A DNA stretch of 14,447 bases, from positions 1 through 14,447 of the forward strand of contig JAFAHB010000122.1 of assembly GCA_019237435.1 (NCBI GenBank). The letters are read 5' to 3'. The stretch comes from Vulcanimicrobiota bacterium (GTDB taxonomy: Bacteria; Vulcanimicrobiota; Vulcanimicrobiia; Vulcanimicrobiales; Vulcanimicrobiaceae). The position numbers and the translations under genes are program-made. The notes under the pieces are model-generated. The model was given only the letters and a program-made list of their open reading frames with translations. It searched no databases and had not been told where the DNA came from. Shown one piece after another: positions 6,809 to 14,369 of this stretch (position 1 is the first letter of the stretch; every line of letters starts with the position of its first letter).

Positions 6809-6814
6809 TAGCAT
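6809..6814 (+). promoter_or_regulatory. candidate -10 element (TAGCAT) for a leaderless transcript
   Basis: TAGCAT fits TAnnnT and ends six bases before the ATG at 6821. Transcription would then begin at or next to the start codon. No Shine-Dalgarno sequence precedes this gene and no convincing -35 hexamer is seen, so this rests on spacing alone. Confidence 0.35.
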
Positions 6815-6817
6815 CAG

Positions 6818-8047
6818 ATGATGAAGCGAGTCGCGGGCTGTTTGATGTTCTTGCTTGCCGGTCTCGGGTTCGCGGCTTGCGCCGGCGTTACGCCGCATGA
6901 CGCGGCGTCGCTTCCGCCCGGGCCGCTTCGCTCGTTTTCGGGCTCGTCGAGCAGCATCGAGAAAGCGTACCAGTTTCTGGCGCTGATGATGGACCGTTAC
7001 GCCAAGGGCTCGACGACGCGTCTCGTGCAAAGCTTCGACGGGGGTCCTCTCAAGGCGTTCACCGATGCGGTTACTTATGACGACGCGCTGTTCGTCGATG
7101 CGTCGCTCGCGCGTGGAACGCCGAACGATCTTGCGCGCGCGAAGGTGGTGGGCAACGCATTTCTTTACGTGCAAACGCACGACAAGGCGGCCGACGGCCG
7201 CTTGCGCGCCGCGTACGCCCCCAAACCTCTGCTCGGCCCGGGCGACGTGATCGTACGCGACAATACCAGCGACGTCGGCAACATGGCGTGGGTTGGACAA
7301 GCCCTCGTGCAGCTGTACGCCAAGACCTCCGCTAAGGCTTATCTCAACGGCGCACTCGCCATTGCCCGATGGCTGCAGAAAAATACTTTCGATACGCGCG
7401 GCGCCGGGGGCTACACCGGCGGCTACACCGCCGGCGGCGCGAAGATCGAGTGGAAGTCGACCGAGCACAACATCGACGTCTACGCGTTCTTTACGATGCT
7501 CGGTTCGCAGTCCGGTCAGAGCCAGTGGACCACGCACGCCGCGTGGGCGAAGCAGTTCGTCGCGGCGATGTGGGACTCGAGCGCCGGCCGTTTCTACGTC
7601 GGCACCGGCAACGATGGTGTGACGCCGAACAAGCCTTTCAAGCCCGAAGACGTCAACTCGTGGAGTTACTTGGCCTTCGCGAACCCGGTCTGGGCCGCAG
7701 CGCCGAGCTGGGACGTCGAAAACCTTGCGGTCAGCGAGGGCGGATTCAGCGGCGTGAGTTTCTGCAGCGGCGACCGTTCCGGCGTGTGGTTCGAAGGCAC
7801 GGCACACCTCGCCGACGCACTCGAGCTTCGCAACGAATCGGGCGACCGAGCTCAAGCGCAGAAGTACCTCGGCGACATCGAATACGCCCAGACGAACGGC
7901 CCGAACGCCGACGGCCTCGGCATCATCGCTGCGTCAAAGACGATCAGCGACTGCGATGGCGACCACTATTTCGCCTCGCTCCACGTCGGCGCAACCGCGT
8001 GGTACATCATGGCCGCCGGCGGGGTGAACCCGTTTGAGCTGCTGTAA
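6818..8047 (+). CDS. predicted lipoprotein with six-hairpin glycosidase-like domain
   Basis: A 409-residue protein; starting at the second ATG (6821) would shorten it by one residue. The N-terminus MMKRVAGCLMFLLAG... is a lipoprotein signal with lipobox-like FAAC and Cys21, so it is probably anchored outside the cytoplasmic membrane. The remainder shows repeated amphipathic helices joined by Gly/aromatic loops, as in alpha/alpha six-barrel enzymes. Candidate active-site segments are TYDDA (86-90), NMAWVGQAL (155-163), STEHNIDVYAFF (214-225), VWFEGTAHLADAL (323-335) and GATAWYIMAA (391-400). Glu216, Asp220 and Glu326 are possible acidic catalytic residues. The fold suggests a carbohydrate substrate, but I cannot assign a CAZy family. 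A 12-base tandem duplication encodes the GGYTGGYT loop near residue 200. The gene diverges from the phosphoesterase and stands 44 bases before the exonuclease gene. Confidence 0.75.
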   Translation: MMKRVAGCLMFLLAGLGFAACAGVTPHDAASLPPGPLRSFSGSSSSIEKAYQFLALMMDRYAKGSTTRLVQSFDGGPLKAFTDAVTYDDALFVDASLARGTPNDLARAKVVGNAFLYVQTHDKAADGRLRAAYAPKPLLGPGDVIVRDNTSDVGNMAWVGQALVQLYAKTSAKAYLNGALAIARWLQKNTFDTRGAGGYTGGYTAGGAKIEWKSTEHNIDVYAFFTMLGSQSGQSQWTTHAAWAKQFVAAMWDSSAGRFYVGTGNDGVTPNKPFKPEDVNSWSYLAFANPVWAAAPSWDVENLAVSEGGFSGVSFCSGDRSGVWFEGTAHLADALELRNESGDRAQAQKYLGDIEYAQTNGPNADGLGIIAASKTISDCDGDHYFASLHVGATAWYIMAAGGVNPFELL

Positions 8048-8079
8048 GTGAATGCCAGCCAGGTGGCACTTGGATAGCC

Positions 8080-8085
8080 TATCGT
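8080..8085 (+). promoter_or_regulatory. candidate -10 element (TATCGT) for a leaderless transcript
   Basis: TATCGT fits TAnnnT and is exactly six bases before the ATG at 8092, the same spacing as seen before the preceding gene. There is no Shine-Dalgarno sequence. No clear -35 hexamer is visible. Confidence 0.35.
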
Positions 8086-8091
8086 GGCGCC

Positions 8092-8661
8092 ATGTTGGAG
8101 CGCTACTGCGTCATCGACGTGGAAACGACGGGTTTCAGCCCGGTCGCGGACCGGATCGTCGAAATCGCCTGCGCCCTGATCGACGGCGATCGAATAGTCG
8201 AGCGATGGTCGACGCTCGTGAATCCCGGAATTCCCATTCCGTCGCGCGCGACCGCGATTCACGGCATTACCGACCAAATGGTTGCAGCGGCACCCGAGCT
8301 GCGCTTCGCGTTGCGGCGAGCCGCGGGTCTTTGTGAAGCGCGGCTCGTAGCGGCGCATTGCGCGCACTTCGACCTTTCCTTCGTTGGGCCGTCGGTGGGC
8401 ACGCAGGCGCTCTGCACGATGCGCCTTGCGAGGGCTGTCTTTCCCGAGGCCCCCAATCATAAGAATCAGACGTTGCGCTATTACCTCGGCATTGACGAGA
8501 TCGCCGGCGAGGACTTTGAGGCGCATCGGGCGTTGAGCGACGCGGTCGTCAGTGCCTATGTCCTCATCGCGTGCCGCCGGCGCTTTCATGCCTGCAATCC
8601 CGGCGTTTCTTGGGGGCCATTCTTGCGCCGGCACGCTTTGGTGTGCAGGAAGGCCGCATGA
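8092..8661 (+). CDS. DnaQ-like DEDDh 3'-5' exonuclease
   Basis: A 189-residue cytoplasmic protein with all residues of the DEDDh exonuclease family, which removes nucleotides from DNA or RNA 3' ends with two metal ions. Exo I is VIDVETTGF at 7-15 (Asp9, Glu11). IHGIT at 56-60 is the usual follow-on sequence. Exo II is AHCAHFDLSF at 88-97 with Asp94; the common AHNA is AHCA here. Exo III is AHRALSDA at 144-151 with His145 and Asp150. Length is close to the bare exonuclease domain, so it is either a stand-alone enzyme or an epsilon-like proofreading subunit; no polymerase domain is attached. The last 30 or so residues are basic and Cys-containing without a known motif. It lies downstream of the glycosidase-like gene on the same strand but probably has its own promoter. 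Confidence 0.9.
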   Translation: MLERYCVIDVETTGFSPVADRIVEIACALIDGDRIVERWSTLVNPGIPIPSRATAIHGITDQMVAAAPELRFALRRAAGLCEARLVAAHCAHFDLSFVGPSVGTQALCTMRLARAVFPEAPNHKNQTLRYYLGIDEIAGEDFEAHRALSDAVVSAYVLIACRRRFHACNPGVSWGPFLRRHALVCRKAA

Positions 8662-8756
8662 GCTAGCAGGGGCGTCCTTCGTTTGGCGGTTAGTGGTGGT
8701 GGGAAACGCGCATAGGGGATTCTTGCGCATCGCGTCATGCCATTTCACGCTAGCTG

Positions 8757-10790
8757 ATGACCGCCGACGATAACGCGGATCTGCGCGCGTACTTACGTCG
8801 CGAGGCCGCGATCGAAAACGAGCGCGGCTTACGCATGCTGGCCGATGCCATTCCGCAGATAGTTTGTACCGCCGGCCCCGACGGAAAGGTGCACTACTTC
8901 AACCGGCGTTGGTTTGAGTACACGGGGCTGAGCGAGGTGCAAACGTTCGAGCGGGCGGGGTGGCTCGCCGCCATCTATCCCGAGGACCGTCCGCTGCTGG
9001 CGCCGCGCCTAAGCGAAGCCATCGAAAGCGGCGACGATTTTTCGGCGGAGCTGCGAATTCGATCGAAAGACGGTGACTACCGCTGGTTTCTCGTGCGCGG
9101 CGTAGCGCTCCGTGACGAGGGCGGTCCGGTGTTGCGCTTCTTCTCGACTGCGACCGACATCGACGAGCAGAAGCGGACCGAAGAGCGCGAATCGTTTCTC
9201 TCGCACGTCAGCGAACAGCTCGGCTCGACGCTCGACGTTGGGACAGTCTTACAGAAGATCACCGAACTTTGCGTCCCGGCGTTCGCCGACTGGTGCCAGT
9301 TGCAGACGCTTTCGGACGACGAGCTGATCGTCGAAGCCGTCAACCATCGCGATCCGCAACTGCGGGAGCGGCTCGAGGCACTTGTCGGACGCAGCGTCGT
9401 CGAGCCGCGCAACCTTTGGATCGGTTCGCCGCAGGTGATTCGCGAGGTTAACAGCCGGGTTCTCGATCACGAGATGTCGCTTCGCGCCGTCGCCGAAAAT
9501 GTTCGCGATCCCGAGGATCGCGCGATCTACGAAGCCGCGGGTTTAGGGTCGGCGGTCATCGTTCCGCTGGTAGCGCACGGGCAGGTTCGCGGAACGCTGC
9601 ACTTAGTGGATACAGATCCAACCTCGCGCCGCCCGCAGGATGCTCTCGGGGTTGCCGAAGAGCTGGCGCGGCGCGCGGCGGTAGCGATCGACAACTCACG
9701 CCAGTACGAGCGGGAGCACCGCGTTGCCTCGGCGCTCCAGCGCGCCATGCTGCCGGCGCGTCTGCCGAACCATGCGCGCCTCGAACTCAGCTATGCGTAC
9801 CGCCCCGCCGAGCGCGAGTCACGCGTGGGCGGCGATTGGTACGATGCGTTTATGGTCTCCGACGACCGCGTTGCGGTTTCGATCGGCGACGTCGGCGGTC
9901 ACGGACTGGAGGCGGCGATCGCGATGAACGAAGCCCGACACGCCCTGCGGTTGAGCGCGCTGGAAGGGATGACGCCCGCACAGACCTTGCGGCGCACGAA
10001 CGCCGCGCTCATGCTCAACGACGAGCATCCGATCATCACGGCGATCTTTGGTATCATCGACGTTTCACGCTCCGTCTTTCGCTACTCATGCGCCGGACAT
10101 CCGCCGCCCGCGTTGGCGCCGTTACGCGGAAAGGCACGGTATATCGAAGGCGGCGGAATTCCGCTGGGCGTCGACGTGGCGGCGCCCTTTCCGACGCTCG
10201 AAACCAGGCTCGAACCCTACGAGACCCTGTTGCTCTACACGGATGGATTGATCGAGTACGATCGGAACATCGAACGGGAAGCGACGCGACTCCTGGACGC
10301 GCTGACCGCGCGCGTGCAGGATCTTACGGCAGACGGGGCCGGTGCGCTCGTGCGCAAGGTCCTCCAACAGCATCGCCAGTTCGACGACATCGCGGTGCTC
10401 GCCGCGACGATGTTGCCGGCCTATCCGTTCCCCGTCGAGCTAAGCCTGCCGGCGGCGCCGTCGTCCGCGGCCATCGCGCGTCGGCTCGCGTTGCGCTTCG
10501 CTCGCATCGCGAAGCTCGATCCGGAGCGCACCTTTGACCTGACCATTGCGGTCGGCGAGGCGGTGGCTAACGCCGTCGAGCATGCCTATCGCGATACGAC
10601 CGGGGACTTCGTCTTGCGCCTCGCCGCGCGCGAGGGCACGATTTTCGGCGAAGTTGCGGACTTGGGAAGGTGGCGCGAAGGCAGACCTGCCGCCGAGCGC
10701 GGTCGCGGCCTGGCGATCCTACGCGCTACGACGACCCGCTTGAATCTCGACCGCTCGCCTCACGGTACGACGGTCGCCTTCGCCGTGTAG
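8757..10790 (+). CDS. PAS-GAF-SpoIIE phosphatase-HATPase fused regulator (RsbU/RsbW type)
   Basis: A 677-residue protein without membrane segments. Domains in order: PAS at about 25-140, ending in the PAC-like FSTATDIDEQKR; GAF at about 145-315; PP2C/SpoIIE phosphatase at about 340-552; and an RsbW-like histidine-kinase-type ATPase at about 557-677. Phosphatase metal residues are visible in GGDWYD (Asp360), GDVGGHG (Asp378), YTDG (Asp496) and DDIAVL (Asp543/544). The ATPase has the N box GEAVANAVEHAY (Glu601, Asn605), a G1-like ADLG (634-637) and a G2 GRGLAIL (649-655). In known partner-switching systems the kinase phosphorylates an anti-sigma antagonist and the phosphatase reverses it, freeing or holding a sigma factor; this protein has both activities in one chain. 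No STAS or sigma gene lies in the window, so its partner is elsewhere. No ribosome binding site is evident at the ATG; the 3' end overlaps the convergent helicase gene by 31 bases. Confidence 0.92.
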   Translation: MTADDNADLRAYLRREAAIENERGLRMLADAIPQIVCTAGPDGKVHYFNRRWFEYTGLSEVQTFERAGWLAAIYPEDRPLLAPRLSEAIESGDDFSAELRIRSKDGDYRWFLVRGVALRDEGGPVLRFFSTATDIDEQKRTEERESFLSHVSEQLGSTLDVGTVLQKITELCVPAFADWCQLQTLSDDELIVEAVNHRDPQLRERLEALVGRSVVEPRNLWIGSPQVIREVNSRVLDHEMSLRAVAENVRDPEDRAIYEAAGLGSAVIVPLVAHGQVRGTLHLVDTDPTSRRPQDALGVAEELARRAAVAIDNSRQYEREHRVASALQRAMLPARLPNHARLELSYAYRPAERESRVGGDWYDAFMVSDDRVAVSIGDVGGHGLEAAIAMNEARHALRLSALEGMTPAQTLRRTNAALMLNDEHPIITAIFGIIDVSRSVFRYSCAGHPPPALAPLRGKARYIEGGGIPLGVDVAAPFPTLETRLEPYETLLLYTDGLIEYDRNIEREATRLLDALTARVQDLTADGAGALVRKVLQQHRQFDDIAVLAATMLPAYPFPVELSLPAAPSSAAIARRLALRFARIAKLDPERTFDLTIAVGEAVANAVEHAYRDTTGDFVLRLAAREGTIFGEVADLGRWREGRPAAERGRGLAILRATTTRLNLDRSPHGTTVAFAV

Positions 10791-13700
10791 AGGCTCTCGG
10801 TGCGCTCTTCGAAAGCGCAAAGCAGATTCGCTAGCGCCATCTGTTCGGGCGTACGGCAGCGAATGTCGAGCAGGCGAGGGCTGCAGAGCAGCACGCTGGC
10901 CGTTCGTGCGCGAGAGATTGCGACGTTGAAACGGTTGCGCTCGAAGAGAAACTCGACATTGCGCGGTACGTCCTCGCCGCTCGAGGTCGCCATCGAATAG
11001 AAGACGATCGCCGCTTCTTGACCTTGAAACTTGTCGACCGTTCCAACGCGGACGCCGGTATCCGGGTCGACGTCAATGCCCGCATCACGAAGCTTGTCGA
11101 GAATGAGCCGGCGCTGCGCATTGTACGGCGTAACGACGATCAGGTCGCGCGCTTGCACCCTGCGCGGAAACCGAGCATTCGGTGGCGCAGAATCCACGAG
11201 CTCGCCGTCGTGAAGCAAGAGCGAAATCTGGCGCACGATTTCGCCGGCTTCCTCGAGCGACTGCGAGCTATTCCCAACATGGTCGAGTCCGACGAAATAT
11301 AGGCCGGCGTACTCGCGCTCGCCCGCGGTAATTCGATGCAACTTCGTTTCGGGCGCCGGCCGAAGACGCTCTTCGTACATCGCCGCGGAAATGAACTCGC
11401 AGATCGCCGGTTGCATGCGGTATGAGACGTCCAGGAAGATGCCGCGATGCTTTGGGATCGTCTGTTCTTCGCCTAGCAAATGCTGCAGCACCGAGTCATC
11501 GGCGTGAATCGGGTGGCGGCCTTGGCTCACTTGTGCCAACTGCGACGGGTCGCCGAGCAGCACGACGTTCTTCGCGCAGGCCGACATCGCAAGCGCGTCG
11601 GCGAGCGAAACCTGACCTGCCTCATCGATGAAGAGATAATCAAATTTTCCGCCGAGCTCTTCACGCGCGCAAAGCCAGCCGGTGCCCCCGGCGAGCTGGT
11701 AATCCTCCGCTGCGAACGGATCGTTGGACCCGACCGATTCGATGAACGGCGCCGCAATCGCCGGCGAGTACGCCGATCCTGCGTTTCCATCGCTGTGCTT
11801 GTAGAGCCCGCGGAACGTTCCTCCGCGTTCGAGCATGCACGCTTCGACCTTTTGCAGCAGGTTGTGAATCGCTTTGTGGCTCATGCTCGTGACCGCGACG
11901 CGCTTGCCGGCGACGAGCAGGTCGCAAATGACTTTGGAGCCGATCGTGCTCTTGCCGCTACCCGGAGGACCTTGAACGCACAGATAGCTGCGATCGAGGG
12001 CTGCCACGACCGCCGAAACCGACTGCGCAGTAATGTGCTCGGGCTGCACGCCCTCGACGCATGTTAGGCTGACGCTATTCGTGAGCCGTGGGTCGCGGGC
12101 GGCAAGCAAATCGTAGGTTGCGGGATTCTGTTGCTGGAGGGTGCCGTCTAAGAAAGCCGCTGCGATTCGGGCGAGAGCTTTGCGCTGCTCCGTACTTTTT
12201 GGAGGGCCGGGCGGAATCAGCTCGGTGATCGCGCGGGCGGCCTCCGGCGACGCCTTCGTCTTGAGCTCAAGGCGATTCGAGTCGTGATCGAGTGAGACGA
12301 TCGTGCCCGCCTTCCGCTTCGTCCGGGGATTGACGGGGTCATCGCCGGCGCTAAGCTTATGCAGCTGGTCAGGGAACTCGTACGTGTAAACGAAGCTCAG
12401 CTTTTCTCGAAGCGGCGCGATGTCGTCGCGCAGCTTGAGCCCGCCGATCGAATCCCTATCGAACTCCAGCAACTGATCGACGTTTTCGCAGCGGTCGTAG
12501 TACGCCCACCAGGCCGGTTTCTCTTCACGGCGATGATACGCAAGCAGATTCGCCAGCAAGTAGCGCATACGGCCTTGGAGAGGCATTCCGCGGTACTCCG
12601 CTTCGGTTACCGGCGGCACGGCCGGCAGCAACTTGCGTTCCAGTTCGCTTCGGCGAGATTCCTCGCGCTCGTCGTCTCGTCGCTTGACGCATTTCGAGCA
12701 CCCTTCGATGAATTGCGCGTGACAGGGTTCTTCGGGCGACTTCGGCGCTCGCAGCGGCAGGTCGATGCCAAACGTTTGCATTGCTTCCAGTCGCAGCTCG
12801 AGAAGCCATTGCCGCAAACGATACGTTGATAGGCAATCGTCGCGATTGTAGCGCTCGATATCGTCCAAAATGCGATCGTCGCGCTCTTGCAGCCACGTCT
12901 CGAACATGACGATGGACTCGTCGCCCTTCTTGACTTCGGTCGCGCGTTCGAGCTGGTAGAAACGTTCGAGGTTCTTGAGGCCGTAGCGTTCCTCGGAGAT
13001 GGCGATTGCGCGGCGCACCACGGCGAAAAGATCGACGAGGACCTCGCCGCGCAACAGGTCGTCGACCTCGTTCTCGCGCGTCGAGTGCTGCTGCGCCAGC
13101 CGGCGGAGCGCGTCTTTCTCGTAGCTCGCGAAGTGATAGACGTGCAGCCCGGGATAACGCTTGCGCCGCTCGACGATAAAATCGATGAACTCTTCGAAAG
13201 CGCGTTTCTCTCGTGCGCGGTCGAGCCCCCAAAAACGCTGGAACTGCTGCTCGTCGTCCGGCAGCCAACAGCCAAAAAGATACTCTAGGCCGCGCGTCGG
13301 CTCGTAGAGCGGGTCGCCTTCCATGTCGAAGAAAACGTCGCCCTGAGCCGGCCGCGGAAGCAGCTCGAAGCCTAGGCCGGGATCGTGCGGAAGCAGCTCG
13401 TAAATCGGCCGCCGCTCTTGACGGCCACGCACCTGAAGCCGCGCCTGGCGTCGTAGCTTTGCAAAGGTTTGCGGGCTCATGCCCGTCGGACGATGCTCGT
13501 CACTCGAGGCGGCGAGCGTTGCAACGCGCGCGATCTGCGACGTCTCCAGTTTGGCAATCTGATCGCGCCGAGCCCACGCGATCAAGCTCAGGTGATCGTC
13601 GTCGCGGCGTTGCGCTTCGCACCGGTCGTTCCAGGGACAACTCTTGCAGTGACTGCACTCGAACGGGTACTCGCTCGGCTCGTGGACGCGCGCATTTTCG

Positions 13701-14317
13701 AACTCGCCGGCGAAGTCCAAGAAGCGCTGCTTCAGACGCCGATAGTAGGCCATGTAATCGCTGAGCCTGAAGCGGCGTTCTTCGCCGCTGCCGAGCAGGA
13801 CGTGAGCGAAGTGCGGCAACCGGCCTTGCAGCCGTTCCAAGTGCTCGCTGTAATTGCAAAGCTGCACCAAATAGTAGGGCTTTGGGTTGAGGGCGAGCTT
13901 CGTGTCGACGGCTTCGTAGCTGAAATCGCCGAGGTCCGACGGTTCGGGAACCCGCCGCAAGAAATCGGCGTGACCGATGAAACGTCCGTCGAAAAACGTC
14001 GCCTGATAGATCACGGGCACGCCCCGGCGCAATGCGGTAAGGGTGGCGGCTTCGGCTTGGTGGTAGGCTTCGATGCTGCTTTCCGGCCGCGCAAACTCAG
14101 CCAGCTCGGCGCCATGGATCGATCGCAACGCCTCGAGATGCGCGTGTTCGTGTTCGTCGCCTTTGCGCCGGAGCAGCTGCGCCTGCCGATCTTCGCGATC
14201 GGGCCGTTTGAGCTCGCCGCGCGCGACGAGCGACTCGAGCTGTGTCAGGTGCCGGCAGTCGAGATAGGCGTTGAGGTCGCTTGCCGAGTAGACGATTTGA
14301 CCGTTTAGCCGTTGCAT
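10760..14317 (-). CDS. TM0106-family RecB/Cas4-like nuclease fused to RNase H-like and SF1B helicase domains
   Basis: A 1185-residue multidomain protein. At about 1-235 is a RecB/Cas4-like nuclease: SASDLNAYLDC (Cys21), GHADFL (Asp118), EAVDTK (Asp138, Lys140), QLCNYSEHL (Gln152, Tyr156), then Cys221, 224, 227 and 233, which with Cys21 could hold an iron-sulphur cluster. At about 325-515 is a DEDD RNase H-like domain: FFDMEGDP (Asp331, Glu333), YEKDAL (Asp402) and YNRDDC (Asp493). At about 700-1170 is a superfamily 1B helicase: Walker A GPPGSGKST (783-791), Walker B FIDEAGQ (896-902), GDPSQLAQV (922-930), SYRM (965-968), VGTVDKFQGQE (1091-1101) and NVAISRAR (1131-1138). All helicase motifs are intact. 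Such a protein should unwind and cut nucleic acid. The TM0106 family is sporadic and, to my knowledge, without a proven role; DNA repair or defence is inferred. Its upstream neighbour on the same strand ends 52 bases before it. Confidence 0.9.
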   Translation of the reverse strand: MQRLNGQIVYSASDLNAYLDCRHLTQLESLVARGELKRPDREDRQAQLLRRKGDEHEHAHLEALRSIHGAELAEFARPESSIEAYHQAEAATLTALRRGVPVIYQATFFDGRFIGHADFLRRVPEPSDLGDFSYEAVDTKLALNPKPYYLVQLCNYSEHLERLQGRLPHFAHVLLGSGEERRFRLSDYMAYYRRLKQRFLDFAGEFENARVHEPSEYPFECSHCKSCPWNDRCEAQRRDDDHLSLIAWARRDQIAKLETSQIARVATLAASSDEHRPTGMSPQTFAKLRRQARLQVRGRQERRPIYELLPHDPGLGFELLPRPAQGDVFFDMEGDPLYEPTRGLEYLFGCWLPDDEQQFQRFWGLDRAREKRAFEEFIDFIVERRKRYPGLHVYHFASYEKDALRRLAQQHSTRENEVDDLLRGEVLVDLFAVVRRAIAISEERYGLKNLERFYQLERATEVKKGDESIVMFETWLQERDDRILDDIERYNRDDCLSTYRLRQWLLELRLEAMQTFGIDLPLRAPKSPEEPCHAQFIEGCSKCVKRRDDEREESRRSELERKLLPAVPPVTEAEYRGMPLQGRMRYLLANLLAYHRREEKPAWWAYYDRCENVDQLLEFDRDSIGGLKLRDDIAPLREKLSFVYTYEFPDQLHKLSAGDDPVNPRTKRKAGTIVSLDHDSNRLELKTKASPEAARAITELIPPGPPKSTEQRKALARIAAAFLDGTLQQQNPATYDLLAARDPRLTNSVSLTCVEGVQPEHITAQSVSAVVAALDRSYLCVQGPPGSGKSTIGSKVICDLLVAGKRVAVTSMSHKAIHNLLQKVEACMLERGGTFRGLYKHSDGNAGSAYSPAIAAPFIESVGSNDPFAAEDYQLAGGTGWLCAREELGGKFDYLFIDEAGQVSLADALAMSACAKNVVLLGDPSQLAQVSQGRHPIHADDSVLQHLLGEEQTIPKHRGIFLDVSYRMQPAICEFISAAMYEERLRPAPETKLHRITAGEREYAGLYFVGLDHVGNSSQSLEEAGEIVRQISLLLHDGELVDSAPPNARFPRRVQARDLIVVTPYNAQRRLILDKLRDAGIDVDPDTGVRVGTVDKFQGQEAAIVFYSMATSSGEDVPRNVEFLFERNRFNVAISRARTASVLLCSPRLLDIRCRTPEQMALANLLCAFEERTESLYTAKATVVP

Positions 14318-14369
14318 GCGCTAATCGTGGCCGCGAGAAGTGCCATATGCCTGGCAGAGTGCTCCGGCG

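Noticed and set aside
6733..6816. N-terminal extension of the phosphoesterase into ...NAGCSAS as a lipoprotein signal
   Set aside because: The frame is open but contains no ATG, GTG or TTG upstream of 6732, and the sequence does not fit the lipobox at the -3 position.
6755..7855. 366-codon open frame on the minus strand opposite the glycosidase-like lipoprotein gene
   Set aside because: Its translation is Arg/Val/Ala-rich without any domain, typical of the complement of high-GC coding DNA, while the plus frame has a lipobox, aromatic-rich helices and plausible active-site segments.
8053..8068. TGCCA-N6-TGGCA hairpin after the glycosidase-like gene as a terminator
   Set aside because: The stem is only five pairs and no T tract follows it.
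8661..8755. Inverted AGCTAGC / GCTAGCT copies bracketing the gap between exonuclease and regulator genes
   Set aside because: The core GCTAGC is self-palindromic and also appears near 150, 3010, 5672 and 10830, so an inverted pair is automatic; the one-mismatch extension to CAT is too short to mean a mobile element.
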